A DNA stretch of 43,929 nt from Desulfonatronospira sp. (GCA_003553695.1 PWFB01000117.1:1-43929); one strand, 5' to 3'; positions 26,127-35,776 are shown, counted from the stretch's first letter. The notes: generated by a model from the sequence alone, not told the origin. Numbers and translations are program-made.

Positions 26127-26222
26127 TTTCGTAAATCACACGTCCGGACGAAGCCCTCTGGGTGCTCTTCGCTGTTGAAGAGACGCTTACCGGACGGAGG
26201 AAAAAACCTAGGGAGGAATCTT
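26127..26222 (+). ncRNA. Structured rpsB leader (candidate S2 autoregulatory element)
   Basis: The leader between the rpsB promoter and gene can fold. An outer stem pairs CGTCCGG (26141-26147) with CCGGACG (26190-26196). Inside it, CTCTTC (26165-26170) pairs with GAAGAG (26177-26182) around a six-base loop, and a small CCC-TCT-GGG hairpin lies before that. The ribosome site AGGGAGG follows 14 bases after the outer stem. Ribosomal-protein leaders of this kind are known to control rpsB operons; whether this one matches a described family is not established here. Confidence 0.55.
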
Positions 26223-27017
26223 ATGAGTTATGTTACCATGAAGCAGATGCTGGAGACCGGTGTGCATTTCGGTCATCAGACCAAACGCTGGAATCCGAAA
26301 ATGAAGCCTTATATCTTCGGGTCCAGAAAAGGCATACACATCATTGACCTGCAGCAGACCGTAAAGCTTTACAAACATGCCCACGACTTTATTTCCGACA
26401 CCGTGGCCGGCGGGAAAAAAGTTCTCTTTGTGGGAACCAAGAGACAGGCCAGAGAAGTCATCAAAGGCGAGGCCGAGCGCGCAGACATGTATTATGTCAC
26501 TAACCGCTGGCTGGGCGGCACACTGACCAATTTCCAGACCATCCGTAAAAGCATCGAACGTCTCAAGACCCTGGAGAGGATGTTTGAGGACGGCACCATA
26601 AACCGTTTCGTCAAAAAAGAAGTGGCCATGATGCAAAGGGAAGTAAATAAGCTAAATGCCGACCTGGGCGGAATCAAGGACATGGATTCCCTGCCGGGTG
26701 CAGCCTTTATCATCGATCCTAAAAAAGAAGAGATCGCCATCAAGGAGTTCCGCAAGCTGAACATCCCTATAGCAGCAGTGGTGGACACCAACTGCGATCC
26801 AGATCTTATCGACTTTGTCATTCCCGGTAACGATGACGCCATACGAGCCATAAAGCTCTTCGCCGGCAGTATCGCCGATGCCTGCCTGGAGGGAATGGCC
26901 AAGAGAGGAGACAGGGAGGAACATGAAGACAAGGCCGAACAAGCTCAGGAAGCTGAAGCCGGAATGATGCAAACCGAACCAGAACCTGCCATGCAGGAAG
27001 AGCAACAGGAGGAGTAA
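26223..27017 (+). CDS. rpsB: 30S ribosomal protein S2
   Basis: 264 residues starting [19 protein letters not shown], the S2 signature, with [14 protein letters not shown] and the [20 protein letters not shown] segment. The ATG at 26223 follows AGGGAGG; an open frame extends 16 codons upstream into the leader without support. After the core, about 40 residues form an acidic Glu/Gln-rich tail ([16 protein letters not shown]...). It is the first gene of the cluster and ends two bases before tsf. Confidence 0.97.
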   Translation: MSYVTMKQMLETGVHFGHQTKRWNPKMKPYIFGSRKGIHIIDLQQTVKLYKHAHDFISDTVAGGKKVLFVGTKRQAREVIKGEAERADMYYVTNRWLGGTLTNFQTIRKSIERLKTLERMFEDGTINRFVKKEVAMMQREVNKLNADLGGIKDMDSLPGAAFIIDPKKEEIAIKEFRKLNIPIAAVVDTNCDPDLIDFVIPGNDDAIRAIKLFAGSIADACLEGMAKRGDREEHEDKAEQAQEAEAGMMQTEPEPAMQEEQQEE

Positions 27018-27019
27018 AA

Positions 27020-27622
27020 ATGGTTGATGCCCAGAAAGTTAAGGCTCTGCGGGAAAAAACCGGGGCCGGCATGATGGACTGCAAAAAAGCCCTGCAGGAC
27101 AGCGGGGGAGACGAAGAAAAAGCCATTACCTGGCTTCGGGAAAAAGGCCTGTCCAAGGCTCAGAAAAGAGCCGGACGGGCCACATCAGAAGGCTGGATAG
27201 GTTCCTATATTCACAGCAACGGCAAAATAGGCGTACTTGTAGAGCTTAAATGCGAGACTGACTTTGTGGCCAAAAGCGACCAGTTCCAGCAGCTGGCCAA
27301 AGACCTGGCCATGCAGATCGCCGCAACCAGCCCTGTATGCGTAAATCCCGAGGATCTGCCTCAAGAGCTTGTTGACAAGGAACGGGACTTCTACAAGAGT
27401 CAGGCGGAGAAAGAAGGCAAGCCCGAGCATATTGCCGAAAAGATCGTCCAGGGACGCCTGGACAAGTACTACAAGGAAGTATGCCTGCTTAAACAAGCCT
27501 ATATCAAGGACGACTCCAAGACCATTGAAGATCTGATCAACGACACTGTGGTGGTCCTTGGCGAAAGCATACAGATCGGGCGCTTCACCCGTCTGGGCCT
27601 TGGTGAAGATGTCCAGGATTAA
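27020..27622 (+). CDS. tsf: Translation elongation factor Ts
   Basis: The nucleotide exchange factor for EF-Tu. The conserved N-terminal [13 protein letters not shown] and the TDFVA motif of the core are present. At 200 residues it is a short form, lacking part of the C-terminal region of the 283-residue E. coli protein, as in several other bacterial groups. AGGAGG lies about five bases before the ATG, overlapping the end of rpsB. Confidence 0.96.
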   Translation: MVDAQKVKALREKTGAGMMDCKKALQDSGGDEEKAITWLREKGLSKAQKRAGRATSEGWIGSYIHSNGKIGVLVELKCETDFVAKSDQFQQLAKDLAMQIAATSPVCVNPEDLPQELVDKERDFYKSQAEKEGKPEHIAEKIVQGRLDKYYKEVCLLKQAYIKDDSKTIEDLINDTVVVLGESIQIGRFTRLGLGEDVQD

Positions 27623-27672
27623 CCTGCAGACTGTTTTTCAGGACTTCTTACAGCCAAATCCGGAAAAATAAG

Positions 27673-28392
27673 ATGCCCAAGCCCAAATACCGTCGCGTAC
27701 TTCTAAAGTTAAGCGGAGAAGCCCTGGCCGGGAACGAACCCTACGGTATAGATCCCGGCACTGTTTCTTCCATCTGCAGGGAGGTCATATCCGCCCAGGA
27801 ACTTGGGGCCGAGATGGCCCTAGTCATTGGCGGCGGGAATATATTCCGCGGCGTGTCCGCATCATCCAAGGGGATGGACCGGGCCTCCGCGGACTATATG
27901 GGCATGCTGGCCACGGTCATGAATGCCCTGGCTGTGCAGGATGTCCTGGAGAAGATGAACGCGGATACCAGGGTCATGACCGCCATCTCCATGCACGAAG
28001 TGGCCGAGCCCTATATACGTCGCAGGGCCCTCAGGCATCTTGAAAAAAAACGCATCGTTATATGCGCGGCAGGCACCGGTAACCCCTACTTTACCACAGA
28101 CACTGCAGCTGCTCTCAGGGCCATGGAACTCAAGACAGATGTCATCTTGAAGGCCACCAAGGTTGACGGGGTCTATGACAAGGACCCGGTAACCAACTCC
28201 GACGCTGTAAAGTACGATTCTTTGTCCTATATCGATGTTTTGAACCGCCGTCTCAAGGTCATGGATGCGGCAGCTGTCTCTTTGTGCATGGACAATTGTA
28301 TGCCTGTGGCGGTGTTCAACCTTTTCCAGCAGGGCAACATAATCCGTGTGCTCCAGGGAGAGCAGATAGGCACTATAGTGCAAGGAGGATAA
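27673..28392 (+). CDS. pyrH: UMP kinase
   Basis: The hexameric bacterial UMP kinase that makes UDP. 239 residues, starting at [20 protein letters not shown] with the amino-acid-kinase fold; [10 protein letters not shown] and [17 protein letters not shown] are typical motifs. The gene lies 50 bases after tsf and three bases before frr. The ribosome site is weak (GGAAAA). Position between tsf and frr is the classic order. Confidence 0.96.
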   Translation: MPKPKYRRVLLKLSGEALAGNEPYGIDPGTVSSICREVISAQELGAEMALVIGGGNIFRGVSASSKGMDRASADYMGMLATVMNALAVQDVLEKMNADTRVMTAISMHEVAEPYIRRRALRHLEKKRIVICAAGTGNPYFTTDTAAALRAMELKTDVILKATKVDGVYDKDPVTNSDAVKYDSLSYIDVLNRRLKVMDAAAVSLCMDNCMPVAVFNLFQQGNIIRVLQGEQIGTIVQGG

Positions 28393-28395
28393 TTC

Positions 28396-28950
28396 ATGGA
28401 TGATGTACTTAATGAGTGCAGGGCAAAAATGGACAAGGCCATAACCAGCCTGGAGAAGGACCTGACCAAGCTCAGGACCGGCAGGGCATCTGTGGGGCTT
28501 GTGGACGGGATCACGGTGGAATACTACGGGACCATGACCCCCTTGAACCAGCTTGCCTCCATATCCATCCCGGACAGCCGGACAATTGCCATCCAGCCCT
28601 GGGACAGAAATGTTTTCTCCGGCATAGAAAAAGCCATTATGAAGTCCGACCTGGGTTTAAACCCTGTCAGCGATGGCAAGCTTATCCGCATCAACATTCC
28701 TCCTCTCACCGAGGAAAGGCGTAAAGATCTGGTCAAGATGGCCAAGAAATACTCCGAAGACGCCAAGGTGGCCTTGAGGAACGTGCGCAGAGAAGCCAAC
28801 GACACCCTCAAAAAGATGAAAAACGATAAGGACCTTACCGAGGACGAGATGCACAAAGGCCACGAAGAAGTCCAGAAAATAACCGACAGCTTCGTGATCA
28901 AGGTGGACCAGATACTGGCTGAAAAAGAAAAAGAAATCATGGAGTTTTAA
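28396..28950 (+). CDS. frr: Ribosome recycling factor
   Basis: Splits post-termination ribosomes with EF-G. 184 residues, with the [15 protein letters not shown] motif, the IQPWDRN segment and the helical [12 protein letters not shown] region. AAGGAGG lies a few bases before the ATG. Its final codons supply the GGAG ribosome site apparently used by the next gene. Confidence 0.96.
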   Translation: MDDVLNECRAKMDKAITSLEKDLTKLRTGRASVGLVDGITVEYYGTMTPLNQLASISIPDSRTIAIQPWDRNVFSGIEKAIMKSDLGLNPVSDGKLIRINIPPLTEERRKDLVKMAKKYSEDAKVALRNVRREANDTLKKMKNDKDLTEDEMHKGHEEVQKITDSFVIKVDQILAEKEKEIMEF

Positions 28951-28951
28951 A

Positions 28952-29653
28952 CTGCAGGACAGGCTCCCCCGGCACATAGCCATTATAATGGACGGCAACG
29001 GCAGATGGGCCGGCAGGCATGGACTGCCCAGGGTGGAGGGTCACAAGCAGGGTACCCGCAGCGCCCGGTCCATAGTTGAAGAGTCGCGGCGTCTGGGCAT
29101 CCAGCATCTGACCCTGTACGCCTTTTCCAAAGAGAACTGGTCGCGCCCCCGGGATGAAGTAAATTTTCTTTTCAATCTGCTGGGGGAATTCCTGAACGGT
29201 GAACTACCTACTCTAATACGTCAGGATATCCGCCTGAACATCCTTGGAGAAACAGGCGAAATTCCTCTGGCCACCAGAAAAATACTGCAGATGGCCAGCA
29301 ACCGCACCAGATCCAACCGGAGCATGCAGCTGAACCTGGCCCTGAACTATTCCGGACGTCTGGAGATATTAAGGGCCTGCCGGCTGATACTGGACAAGGG
29401 TCTGGATCCGGCCCGGATGGACCCCGGGGAGTTCGGTCAATATCTTTACACCGCCGGTCAGCCCGACCCCGATCTGGTAATCCGCACCAGCGGAGAATAC
29501 AGGATAAGTAATTTTCTTCTTTACCAGTCAGCCTATTCGGAATTCTACTTCACCGAGACCCTCTGGCCCGATTTTGACGCCGGGGAACTGCACAAGGCCC
29601 TGGAAGACTACAGCCGGAGAAACCGCCGCTTCGGAGCCGTGGAGCCTGTATGA
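28952..29653 (+). CDS. uppS: Isoprenyl transferase (undecaprenyl diphosphate synthase), apparent CUG start
   Basis: Makes the undecaprenyl diphosphate carrier for cell wall and LPS. The catalytic Asp lies in MDGNGRWAG, with TLYAFSKENW and RTSGEYRISNF as further motifs. The first ATG (28988) would begin at that motif and lose the family's first strand, whose residues LPRHIAII are encoded directly upstream. In the open frame between 28898 and 28988 there is no ATG, GTG or TTG. A CTG at 28952 lies seven bases after GGAG, so I start there (233 residues). It lies one base after the frr stop. Confidence 0.9.
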   Translation: MQDRLPRHIAIIMDGNGRWAGRHGLPRVEGHKQGTRSARSIVEESRRLGIQHLTLYAFSKENWSRPRDEVNFLFNLLGEFLNGELPTLIRQDIRLNILGETGEIPLATRKILQMASNRTRSNRSMQLNLALNYSGRLEILRACRLILDKGLDPARMDPGEFGQYLYTAGQPDPDLVIRTSGEYRISNFLLYQSAYSEFYFTETLWPDFDAGELHKALEDYSRRNRRFGAVEPV

Positions 29654-30453
29654 ATGTAAGCCCTCACCTGCAAAGAGTTGCTACAGCCGTCCTGCTCATT
29701 CTGGTCCTGGGCGGAGCAATCTACCTGGGACACGCTGGAATCGCCATTCTGGTGGTCCTGGTTTCCCTGCTGGGACTGTGGGAATTCTACTCCCTGTTCT
29801 GGTCCGGCAAAGAACGGCTTTTGCTCAAGACCCTGGGATGCCTTGCAGGAAGCCTTTTTCTTCTGGACTATTCCCTGGAAATAACCGGCCACCCGCTGCT
29901 TTTCCTGGTTCTCATATTCTGGGTGGCCTGGCTCGGCTTTCTTATGGAATTCAGCAGGCAGAAAGACCAGGCCGGGCTTAATGACTACATGGTGCTCATT
30001 TCCGGCATAGCTTACGTCCCCCTTGTAATGAGCCTGTTTTTTACTCTAGAGGCCCCGGAAATCATCCTGGTTCTGGCGGCTACTGCAGCTTCCGATGCCG
30101 GAGCTTTTTACTCGGGTTACCTGTGGGGCAACAGAAAAATCTGGCCGGATGTCAGTCCCAAGAAGACCTGGATGGGAAGCCTGGGAGGACTCATACTGTG
30201 TACAGCCGTCACCCTGGGCCTGGGGCTCTTGCTGGGCAGTGCCCTGTGGTGGCAATTAGTGATTCTGGGCATTATTCTAAATGTCAGCGCCCAGCTGGGA
30301 GACTTTTTCCAGTCTTCGCTTAAGAGATGGTGTCGTGTCAAGGATACAGGACACATCCTGCCTGGACATGGAGGTGTTCTGGATCGCATAGACAGCCTGC
30401 TGTTGCTCTTGCCCGCTTATGTGGTAGTTTCGATATTCGTAAACATATTGTAA
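29650..30453 (+). CDS. cdsA: Phosphatidate cytidylyltransferase
   Basis: Converts phosphatidic acid to CDP-diacylglycerol in the inner membrane. The 267 residues contain about eight hydrophobic helices. The C-terminal CdsA signature is visible as SPKKTWMGSLGG and QLGDFFQSSLKRWCRVKDTG...LPGHGGVLDRIDSLL. The ATG overlaps the uppS stop by four bases. It follows uppS and precedes dxr, the usual order. Confidence 0.95.
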   Translation: MNVSPHLQRVATAVLLILVLGGAIYLGHAGIAILVVLVSLLGLWEFYSLFWSGKERLLLKTLGCLAGSLFLLDYSLEITGHPLLFLVLIFWVAWLGFLMEFSRQKDQAGLNDYMVLISGIAYVPLVMSLFFTLEAPEIILVLAATAASDAGAFYSGYLWGNRKIWPDVSPKKTWMGSLGGLILCTAVTLGLGLLLGSALWWQLVILGIILNVSAQLGDFFQSSLKRWCRVKDTGHILPGHGGVLDRIDSLLLLLPAYVVVSIFVNIL

Positions 30454-30481
30454 TTATTGACCACCTCAGAACTGGACAAAC

Positions 30482-31690
30482 TTGCAATACATATCAGACC
30501 TTGACCTGCAATCACGGCCGGATCAGCCCCGCTGCCTGGCCATCCTGGGCTCCACCGGCTCTATAGGCACCAGTGCGCTCAAGGTGATCCGGCGGCATCC
30601 GGAAAAATTTCGCGTAAAGGCCCTGGCCGGAGCCAGAAACATTGAACTTCTGGCAGAGCAGGCTAACGAATTTCGGCCGGATTATCTGGGTGTGCTTGAG
30701 GAGCAGTTGGCGCATAAGTTGAGGGATATGCTTGCTTCTGACTACAGTCCGGAGATACTGGTGGACTCCCAAGGCTACAACAGCATTGCCTCCCTGCTGG
30801 AAGTGGACATGGTCCTTTCAGCAATGGTGGGGGCTGCCGGGCTTCTGCCCACCCTGGAAGCAGTGGACAGGGGCAAAATAGTTCTTCTGGCCAACAAGGA
30901 ATCCCTGGTCCTGGCCGGACATCTCATCCGCGCCGGATGCAAGAGGAGTAAGGCCGTTATCCTGCCTGTGGATTCGGAACACAATGCCCTGTTTCAGGCC
31001 CTGCAGGGACATGAGGCCGGTGAGCTGGACTCGGTGATTCTCACCGCTTCCGGTGGACCATTCTGGGGACGCAAGGCCTCCAGCCTGGAGGATATGAAGC
31101 CGGAACAGGCCCTGGCTCACCCCAACTGGTCCATGGGGGCCAAGATAAGTATAGATTCGGCCACCATGATGAACAAGGGCCTGGAACTAATAGAGGCGCA
31201 CCATCTTTTCGGCATATCCATGGACAGGGTCCGGGTGCTGGTGCACCCTCAAAGCATTGTACACGCCCTGGTTCAGTTCCGCGACGGATCAGTTCTGGCC
31301 CACATGGGAGTACCGGATATGCAGATGCCCATCGCCCACTGCCTGGGCTATCCCCAGCGCCTCGACCCCGGACTCGCTCCCCTTGACCTGGCCGCCTGCA
31401 CCGAGCTGGGATTTTACAAACCGGACCCCGGGGCTTTTCCCTGCCTGGAACTGGCAGTGGAGGCCATGAAAAGCGGACCCAGCTACCCTGTGGTTCTTAA
31501 CGCCGCCAACGAAATCTGTGTGGACAGTTTCCTGGCCGGCAGGATCGGATTTATGGACATACCCAGGATAAATTCCAGGGCCCTGGAGGAACACAGCCCA
31601 ACACCAGTTGACAGTCCCCGGGAAATTCTTAATCTGGATCATCAGACCAGACAAAGGGTAAGTGAATTTGTCCTGCACCCTGCTGGTTAA
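30482..31690 (+). CDS. dxr: 1-deoxy-D-xylulose 5-phosphate reductoisomerase
   Basis: The second step of the MEP isoprenoid pathway, feeding UppS next door. 402 residues; the NADPH motif is LGSTGSIGTSAL (about residue 23), with VLLANKESLVLAG, the DSEHNALFQAL metal/substrate loop and MMNKGLELIEAHHLF. The start appears to be the TTG at 30482, since the NADPH motif needs the preceding residues and no ATG or GTG is available; the ribosome site is not obvious. Confidence 0.94.
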   Translation: MQYISDLDLQSRPDQPRCLAILGSTGSIGTSALKVIRRHPEKFRVKALAGARNIELLAEQANEFRPDYLGVLEEQLAHKLRDMLASDYSPEILVDSQGYNSIASLLEVDMVLSAMVGAAGLLPTLEAVDRGKIVLLANKESLVLAGHLIRAGCKRSKAVILPVDSEHNALFQALQGHEAGELDSVILTASGGPFWGRKASSLEDMKPEQALAHPNWSMGAKISIDSATMMNKGLELIEAHHLFGISMDRVRVLVHPQSIVHALVQFRDGSVLAHMGVPDMQMPIAHCLGYPQRLDPGLAPLDLAACTELGFYKPDPGAFPCLELAVEAMKSGPSYPVVLNAANEICVDSFLAGRIGFMDIPRINSRALEEHSPTPVDSPREILNLDHQTRQRVSEFVLHPAG

Positions 31691-31728
31691 AAACTGCTTA
31701 ACCAATACATACTCTAAATAGAACAACC

Positions 31729-32796
31729 ATGCTAACAAGCGCTATAGCCATAATACTGGTACTGGGACTGCTCATCTTTTTTCATGAACTGGGTCATTTT
31801 CTGGTGGCCAGGCTTCTGGGAGTGGGAGTGTCTACATTCTCCCTGGGATTTGGTCCCAAGCTGTTCGGCTTTGTCATGGGCAAGACGGAATACCGTCTTT
31901 CTGCAGTGCCGCTGGGAGGATATGTGCATCTTGTTGGGGAAGGAGAAGAATCGGAAATTCCCAGAGGGTTCACTTCAAAAGAAAGTTTCGCTCAAAGACC
32001 TCCCTGGCAAAGAATCCTGGTAGTGGCAGCCGGACCCGTGTTCAACTTTGTCCTGGCCTGGTTTATTTACTGGGGTCTTTTCTTTGCCCACGGGCAGATG
32101 CAGATGCTGCCCCAGATAGGTGATCTGGCCGAGGACGGCCCGGCCATGGAGGCCGGGCTGCAGCCTGGAGACCTGGTGCTGAGCATAAACAGCCAGGAAG
32201 TTCGCTACTGGGAAGACATGGTCCAGCATATACAGCGAAACGAGGGCGAGCCACTGGAGCTGGAAGTCCAGCGCAACTCCAGCATAAAGGAATTCACCCT
32301 GGTCCCCAGAATGTCGGTCCAGGAAAACATATTCGGGGAGGAAATAAAGACCCCGCAGATCGGGATAGTGGCCTCGGGCGAGACGGAAACCATCTCCCTT
32401 GGGTTTATAAGCGCCGGCAAGGAAGGCCTGTCCCAGACCTGGATGCTCATCAAACTTACTGTGGAGGCCATCAAAAAGCTTATTGAGCGTATCATCCCCC
32501 TGGACACCATCGGGGGTCCCATCCTTATAGGTCAGCTGGTGAGCGAACAGAAGCAGGAGGGCATGGTAAATCTGCTGGCCTTGACCGCCCTCATCAGTAT
32601 CAACCTGGGGCTTATCAACCTGCTGCCTGTACCGGTACTGGACGGTGGGCACATCCTTTTCTACACCATAGAAATGATCACCCGCAGACCGCTGAATGAG
32701 CGCATGCGCCAGATAGCCACCAGGATCGGAATACTGTTCATACTTTCCCTCATGGCCTTTGCCATAATAAACGATATCCTGCGGCTGGTGGGCTGA
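31729..32796 (+). CDS. rseP: Site-2 protease RseP-like intramembrane metalloprotease
   Basis: An inner-membrane zinc protease of the RseP/S2P family that cleaves membrane-embedded anti-sigma factors or signal peptides. The zinc motif HELGH is at residues 19-23 in the first helix, and the second ligand motif VLDGGH is near residue 304. One PDZ domain (about residues 115-200; DGPAMEAGLQPGDLVLSING-like) lies between. 355 residues and about four helices are as expected. It lies between dxr and tsaB, the common order; the target anti-sigma factor is not in the window. Confidence 0.94.
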   Translation: MLTSAIAIILVLGLLIFFHELGHFLVARLLGVGVSTFSLGFGPKLFGFVMGKTEYRLSAVPLGGYVHLVGEGEESEIPRGFTSKESFAQRPPWQRILVVAAGPVFNFVLAWFIYWGLFFAHGQMQMLPQIGDLAEDGPAMEAGLQPGDLVLSINSQEVRYWEDMVQHIQRNEGEPLELEVQRNSSIKEFTLVPRMSVQENIFGEEIKTPQIGIVASGETETISLGFISAGKEGLSQTWMLIKLTVEAIKKLIERIIPLDTIGGPILIGQLVSEQKQEGMVNLLALTALISINLGLINLLPVPVLDGGHILFYTIEMITRRPLNERMRQIATRIGILFILSLMAFAIINDILRLVG

Positions 32797-32825
32797 TAAA
32801 CCCGGGAAACCGATCCGGTTTACAC

Positions 32826-33545
32826 ATGTACCTGGTAATTAATTGCGCTGAAGGCGACTTGCAGATTGTCCTGGGAAACAGCGAAAGGCTCTGGTTCTCA
32901 AGCAGCCTGTACGTACCCGGACGGGCCATGAAGCACATGGCTCCAGGCATAGTAACGGCCCTTGAGTCCCTGGAGCTTGAAACTCATGAACTACAGGGCA
33001 TTGCCTGCGTATCCGGGCCGGGATCTTTTACCGGGGTGCGCATGAGCCTGGCTCACGCCCTGGGAATGGCCTGTGCTCACAGTATCCCCCTGGCAGGACT
33101 TAGCTTCATGCAGGCCCTGGCTATGGGGCCCGGACCTCTAATTCACGGCACGCTTGTGGTACTGGTGCATTCCCGGCGAGAACAGGTGTATGCCCAGGTT
33201 TTTTCCTGCCCCGACCTTACGGCTTCCTGCCCTGCAAAAAACCTGCACCTCTCGGAACTAAAAGACCTTTTATCCTCATGTCCAGGTCCAGTGTACCTGG
33301 CAGGCAGCGGTTTACGCCGGAACATGGACTTTTTTCACCCCCGCAAGTCCACAGTCCTTTCCCTGCACTGGGACGTGCCCTCACCCCACAACCTCTTACG
33401 CATGGCCCTGAATGCTTCATGGAATACACCCCTGCCCGCGCCGGAATACCTGCGGGACTCTGAAGCCGAAGAAAATCTGTCCCGCATCGCCGCCGGCCGC
33501 GGCCTTGACCTGAACCAGGCCAGAGAATACCTGCAACGGGAATAA
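32826..33545 (+). CDS. tsaB: tRNA t6A biosynthesis protein TsaB
   Basis: A partner of TsaD/TsaE in making N6-threonylcarbamoyladenosine in tRNA. 239 residues of the ASKHA fold; the N-terminal strand is YLVINCAEGDLQIVLG and the hallmark VSGPGSFTGVRMSLAHALGM is present. The usual first-strand Asp (D-T-S) is replaced by Asn-Cys-Ala, within the variation seen for TsaB, which is not catalytic. The stop lies one base from the stop of convergent rsmB. Confidence 0.88.
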   Translation: MYLVINCAEGDLQIVLGNSERLWFSSSLYVPGRAMKHMAPGIVTALESLELETHELQGIACVSGPGSFTGVRMSLAHALGMACAHSIPLAGLSFMQALAMGPGPLIHGTLVVLVHSRREQVYAQVFSCPDLTASCPAKNLHLSELKDLLSSCPGPVYLAGSGLRRNMDFFHPRKSTVLSLHWDVPSPHNLLRMALNASWNTPLPAPEYLRDSEAEENLSRIAAGRGLDLNQAREYLQRE

Positions 33546-33546
33546 C

Positions 33547-34821
33547 TCAACTCCGTTTCAGCCTTGCCCCAAAAAAAAACTCCCCCAGGTGTTCGTCAGC
33601 TCCTGTTCCGTAAGTCTGCAGGCACTTAAAATCTTTGTGTTTCTTTAGAAAGTCTTTCACCTGCTCCTGGTTTTCCTGCCTGGTAAGGGTACAGGTGACA
33701 TAGATGATCTCCCCTTTCCGGGGCAGGATATCTGCGGCGGAAGCAAGCAGTTCCTTCTGGATGCGGCTTAACTCCGGCACATCCCTTGCGCTTCGCTTCC
33801 ATTTGGTGTCCGGCCTTCTGGACAGTACTCCCAGGCCGGTACATGGGGCATCCACCAGCACCGTGCCGGGAGCTTTTTTCAGAGGCGGTCTTTGCCCCTG
33901 GGCTGCAAATATCAGCACTTGCACCTGCCCCTGAAGTTCTTTTTTCAGTCCAGCCAGCCTTGGCCGATGAGTATCACTGGCCCATATCTGCAGGCCCTGG
34001 CTGCTCATGAGCATGGTCTTGCCGCCTCTCCCGGCGCACATATCCCACACAGGAGACTTCCATTGGCCCAGGCCCAGTTCCCAGAGGGCCTTTTGTCCGG
34101 AAAAGCTCTGCCTGACGACCTTTTTTTTTCTTTCAAGGTCTTCCAGGTCGGGATAATTATCCCTTAAATGTACAGAAGGACCAATCCGCTGGACCACGTA
34201 ATGCTCATCCAGGCTGCCTGTATCTGCTCCCGGGGCAAGTCTTACTCCTGCAGCAGGTTTCTGAAGGCTCTGCTTCAGGTATACCCGGGCCTTGTCAGAC
34301 CCGTAGTCCTTTTGCCAGAGCTTTACCATCCATTCCGGGCATGAATAAAACCTGGAAAGAAAAAGCACTTCTCCGGGATTATCCTGACTGAAGAAATCCG
34401 GGTCAGAGGCATCCACTCGGCAGCATTTGCGCAGGACTGCATTAACCAAAGAGGACATCCGGGCACCGAATTTCTTGCGGGCCAGGGCTACAGCCCTGGA
34501 AACAGCAGCATAATCCGGAATACGTTCCAGAAAGAAAATCTCGTATGCAGCCAGCCCCATCAGGGCCCTGGCTCCACCGGACAGCCGGGCAGGTGATTTA
34601 AGAAAGCAGTTCAGCACAAAATCCAGGCGGCCCTTGTAGCGCAAGTAGCCATAAGCCAGTTCAGTGGCCAGGGACCTGTCCCTGGGGTCCATTTCCGGGT
34701 CCAGGTTTCTGTCCAGGACCATCTGCAGGTCCCGGCCGGGCTTGAGCGCTTCCAGGACCACGTTCAGGGCTATGTTTCGGGGATCATTGAGGGAGAATTT
34801 TTTTGGAGTTTTGTGTTTCAT
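33547..34821 (-). CDS. rsmB: 16S rRNA (cytosine-C5) methyltransferase RsmB
   Basis: Makes m5C967 in 16S rRNA. 424 residues: a NusB-like N-terminal RNA-binding domain (PRNIALNVVLEALKPG...) and a Rossmann methyltransferase domain. The two catalytic Cys motifs are VDAPCTGLGVLSRRPD and IIYVTCTLTRQENQ, with a SAM-binding VWDMCAGRGGKTMLM. It is the last gene of the hisS cluster, ten bases after the DUF116 gene, and converges on tsaB. Confidence 0.93.
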   Translation of the reverse strand: MKHKTPKKFSLNDPRNIALNVVLEALKPGRDLQMVLDRNLDPEMDPRDRSLATELAYGYLRYKGRLDFVLNCFLKSPARLSGGARALMGLAAYEIFFLERIPDYAAVSRAVALARKKFGARMSSLVNAVLRKCCRVDASDPDFFSQDNPGEVLFLSRFYSCPEWMVKLWQKDYGSDKARVYLKQSLQKPAAGVRLAPGADTGSLDEHYVVQRIGPSVHLRDNYPDLEDLERKKKVVRQSFSGQKALWELGLGQWKSPVWDMCAGRGGKTMLMSSQGLQIWASDTHRPRLAGLKKELQGQVQVLIFAAQGQRPPLKKAPGTVLVDAPCTGLGVLSRRPDTKWKRSARDVPELSRIQKELLASAADILPRKGEIIYVTCTLTRQENQEQVKDFLKKHKDFKCLQTYGTGADEHLGEFFFGARLKRS

Positions 34822-34831
34822 GCATCACCGG

Positions 34832-35731
34832 TCAAAGACCAGTTGCCCTGTCTTTATACTCACCCTGTCCGCAAGCCTGCTGAAGACTGTCTGCGTTTTC
34901 CTTAACCTCTTCATTCTCCGTCCTCCGGCCATGGACGGCATCCACGAACTTATCCAGAGCCAGTCTTACATGCTCCAGGGTCACCCTGGTATCCAGACAA
35001 GGACCTTTAGGGCGCTCGTTCAAGACTCCGTAAACGGGTATGGGGTAGGCATCCTGGATTCCGCTGGCCAGATCCCGCTCGCAGGCCACTGCCACAATAA
35101 GCCTGGGACGTATGTTGACCACAATCCTTCGGGCTATGGTACCGCCTGTGGCAATGGCCATATGCACCCCGTATTCGCGACTTAAATCAAGAAGCCCTGA
35201 GATGCTGCATTCACCGCACCTTTTGCAGTTGTTTACATTATATGTGAGCCTGCGGCTGCAGATGCTGTTTTGCAGGCAGTGGGGCATGAGCATGAGCACC
35301 TTGTTCGGAGGATACATGCGGCTCTCGGACAAGACCAGTTCATTGTTCACCTTGATGAAGGACGCCCGTATCTTTTGTTTGGGGATGCGCAGCAGCCTTC
35401 CGAAGATGGTCATAAGCGGCAGAAAGAATTTTATACTGATGCCCCGCAGGTTCCTGGAATAAAGAACAGGACGCTTGAGCAGGATGTTCAGAACCAGACC
35501 CAGGGATACCCAGAAGATAAAACATATGGCCAGGGCTACAACCGTGCCCATAACCCACGGTGCCCAGGGATGGATGCTGTCCAGTCCCACGTAAGGGATA
35601 TACCACAAAAGAAGCAGAATCAGACATACAAGGACTGATGTCCCGGTAATAAGTCCTATGAACAGCCTCTTTCTGGTTTCAAAGGAGTCCTGGATTTCCT
35701 TTTCCAGAAAATTCCGGCTTTCTGTGCTCAT
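34832..35731 (-). CDS. DUF116 family membrane protein
   Basis: A 299-residue DUF116 protein of unknown function. Two hydrophobic helices lie near the N-terminus (about residues 21-45 and 58-85), followed by a soluble domain with conserved Cys residues: LPHCLQN-type CLQNSIC, then NNCKRCGECSISGLL with CxxCxxC, suggesting an Fe-S or metal site. The later VAVACERDLASGIQ contains another Cys. No strong ribosome site precedes the ATG. It lies between fmt and rsmB, an order I associate with related bacteria, hinting at a link to translation or rRNA modification. Confidence 0.85.
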   Translation of the reverse strand: MSTESRNFLEKEIQDSFETRKRLFIGLITGTSVLVCLILLLLWYIPYVGLDSIHPWAPWVMGTVVALAICFIFWVSLGLVLNILLKRPVLYSRNLRGISIKFFLPLMTIFGRLLRIPKQKIRASFIKVNNELVLSESRMYPPNKVLMLMPHCLQNSICSRRLTYNVNNCKRCGECSISGLLDLSREYGVHMAIATGGTIARRIVVNIRPRLIVAVACERDLASGIQDAYPIPVYGVLNERPKGPCLDTRVTLEHVRLALDKFVDAVHGRRTENEEVKENADSLQQACGQGEYKDRATGL

Positions 35732-35776
35732 GTTATATTTTAAATAAAAGCTATAGTTTAAGTAAAAACACGGTAA

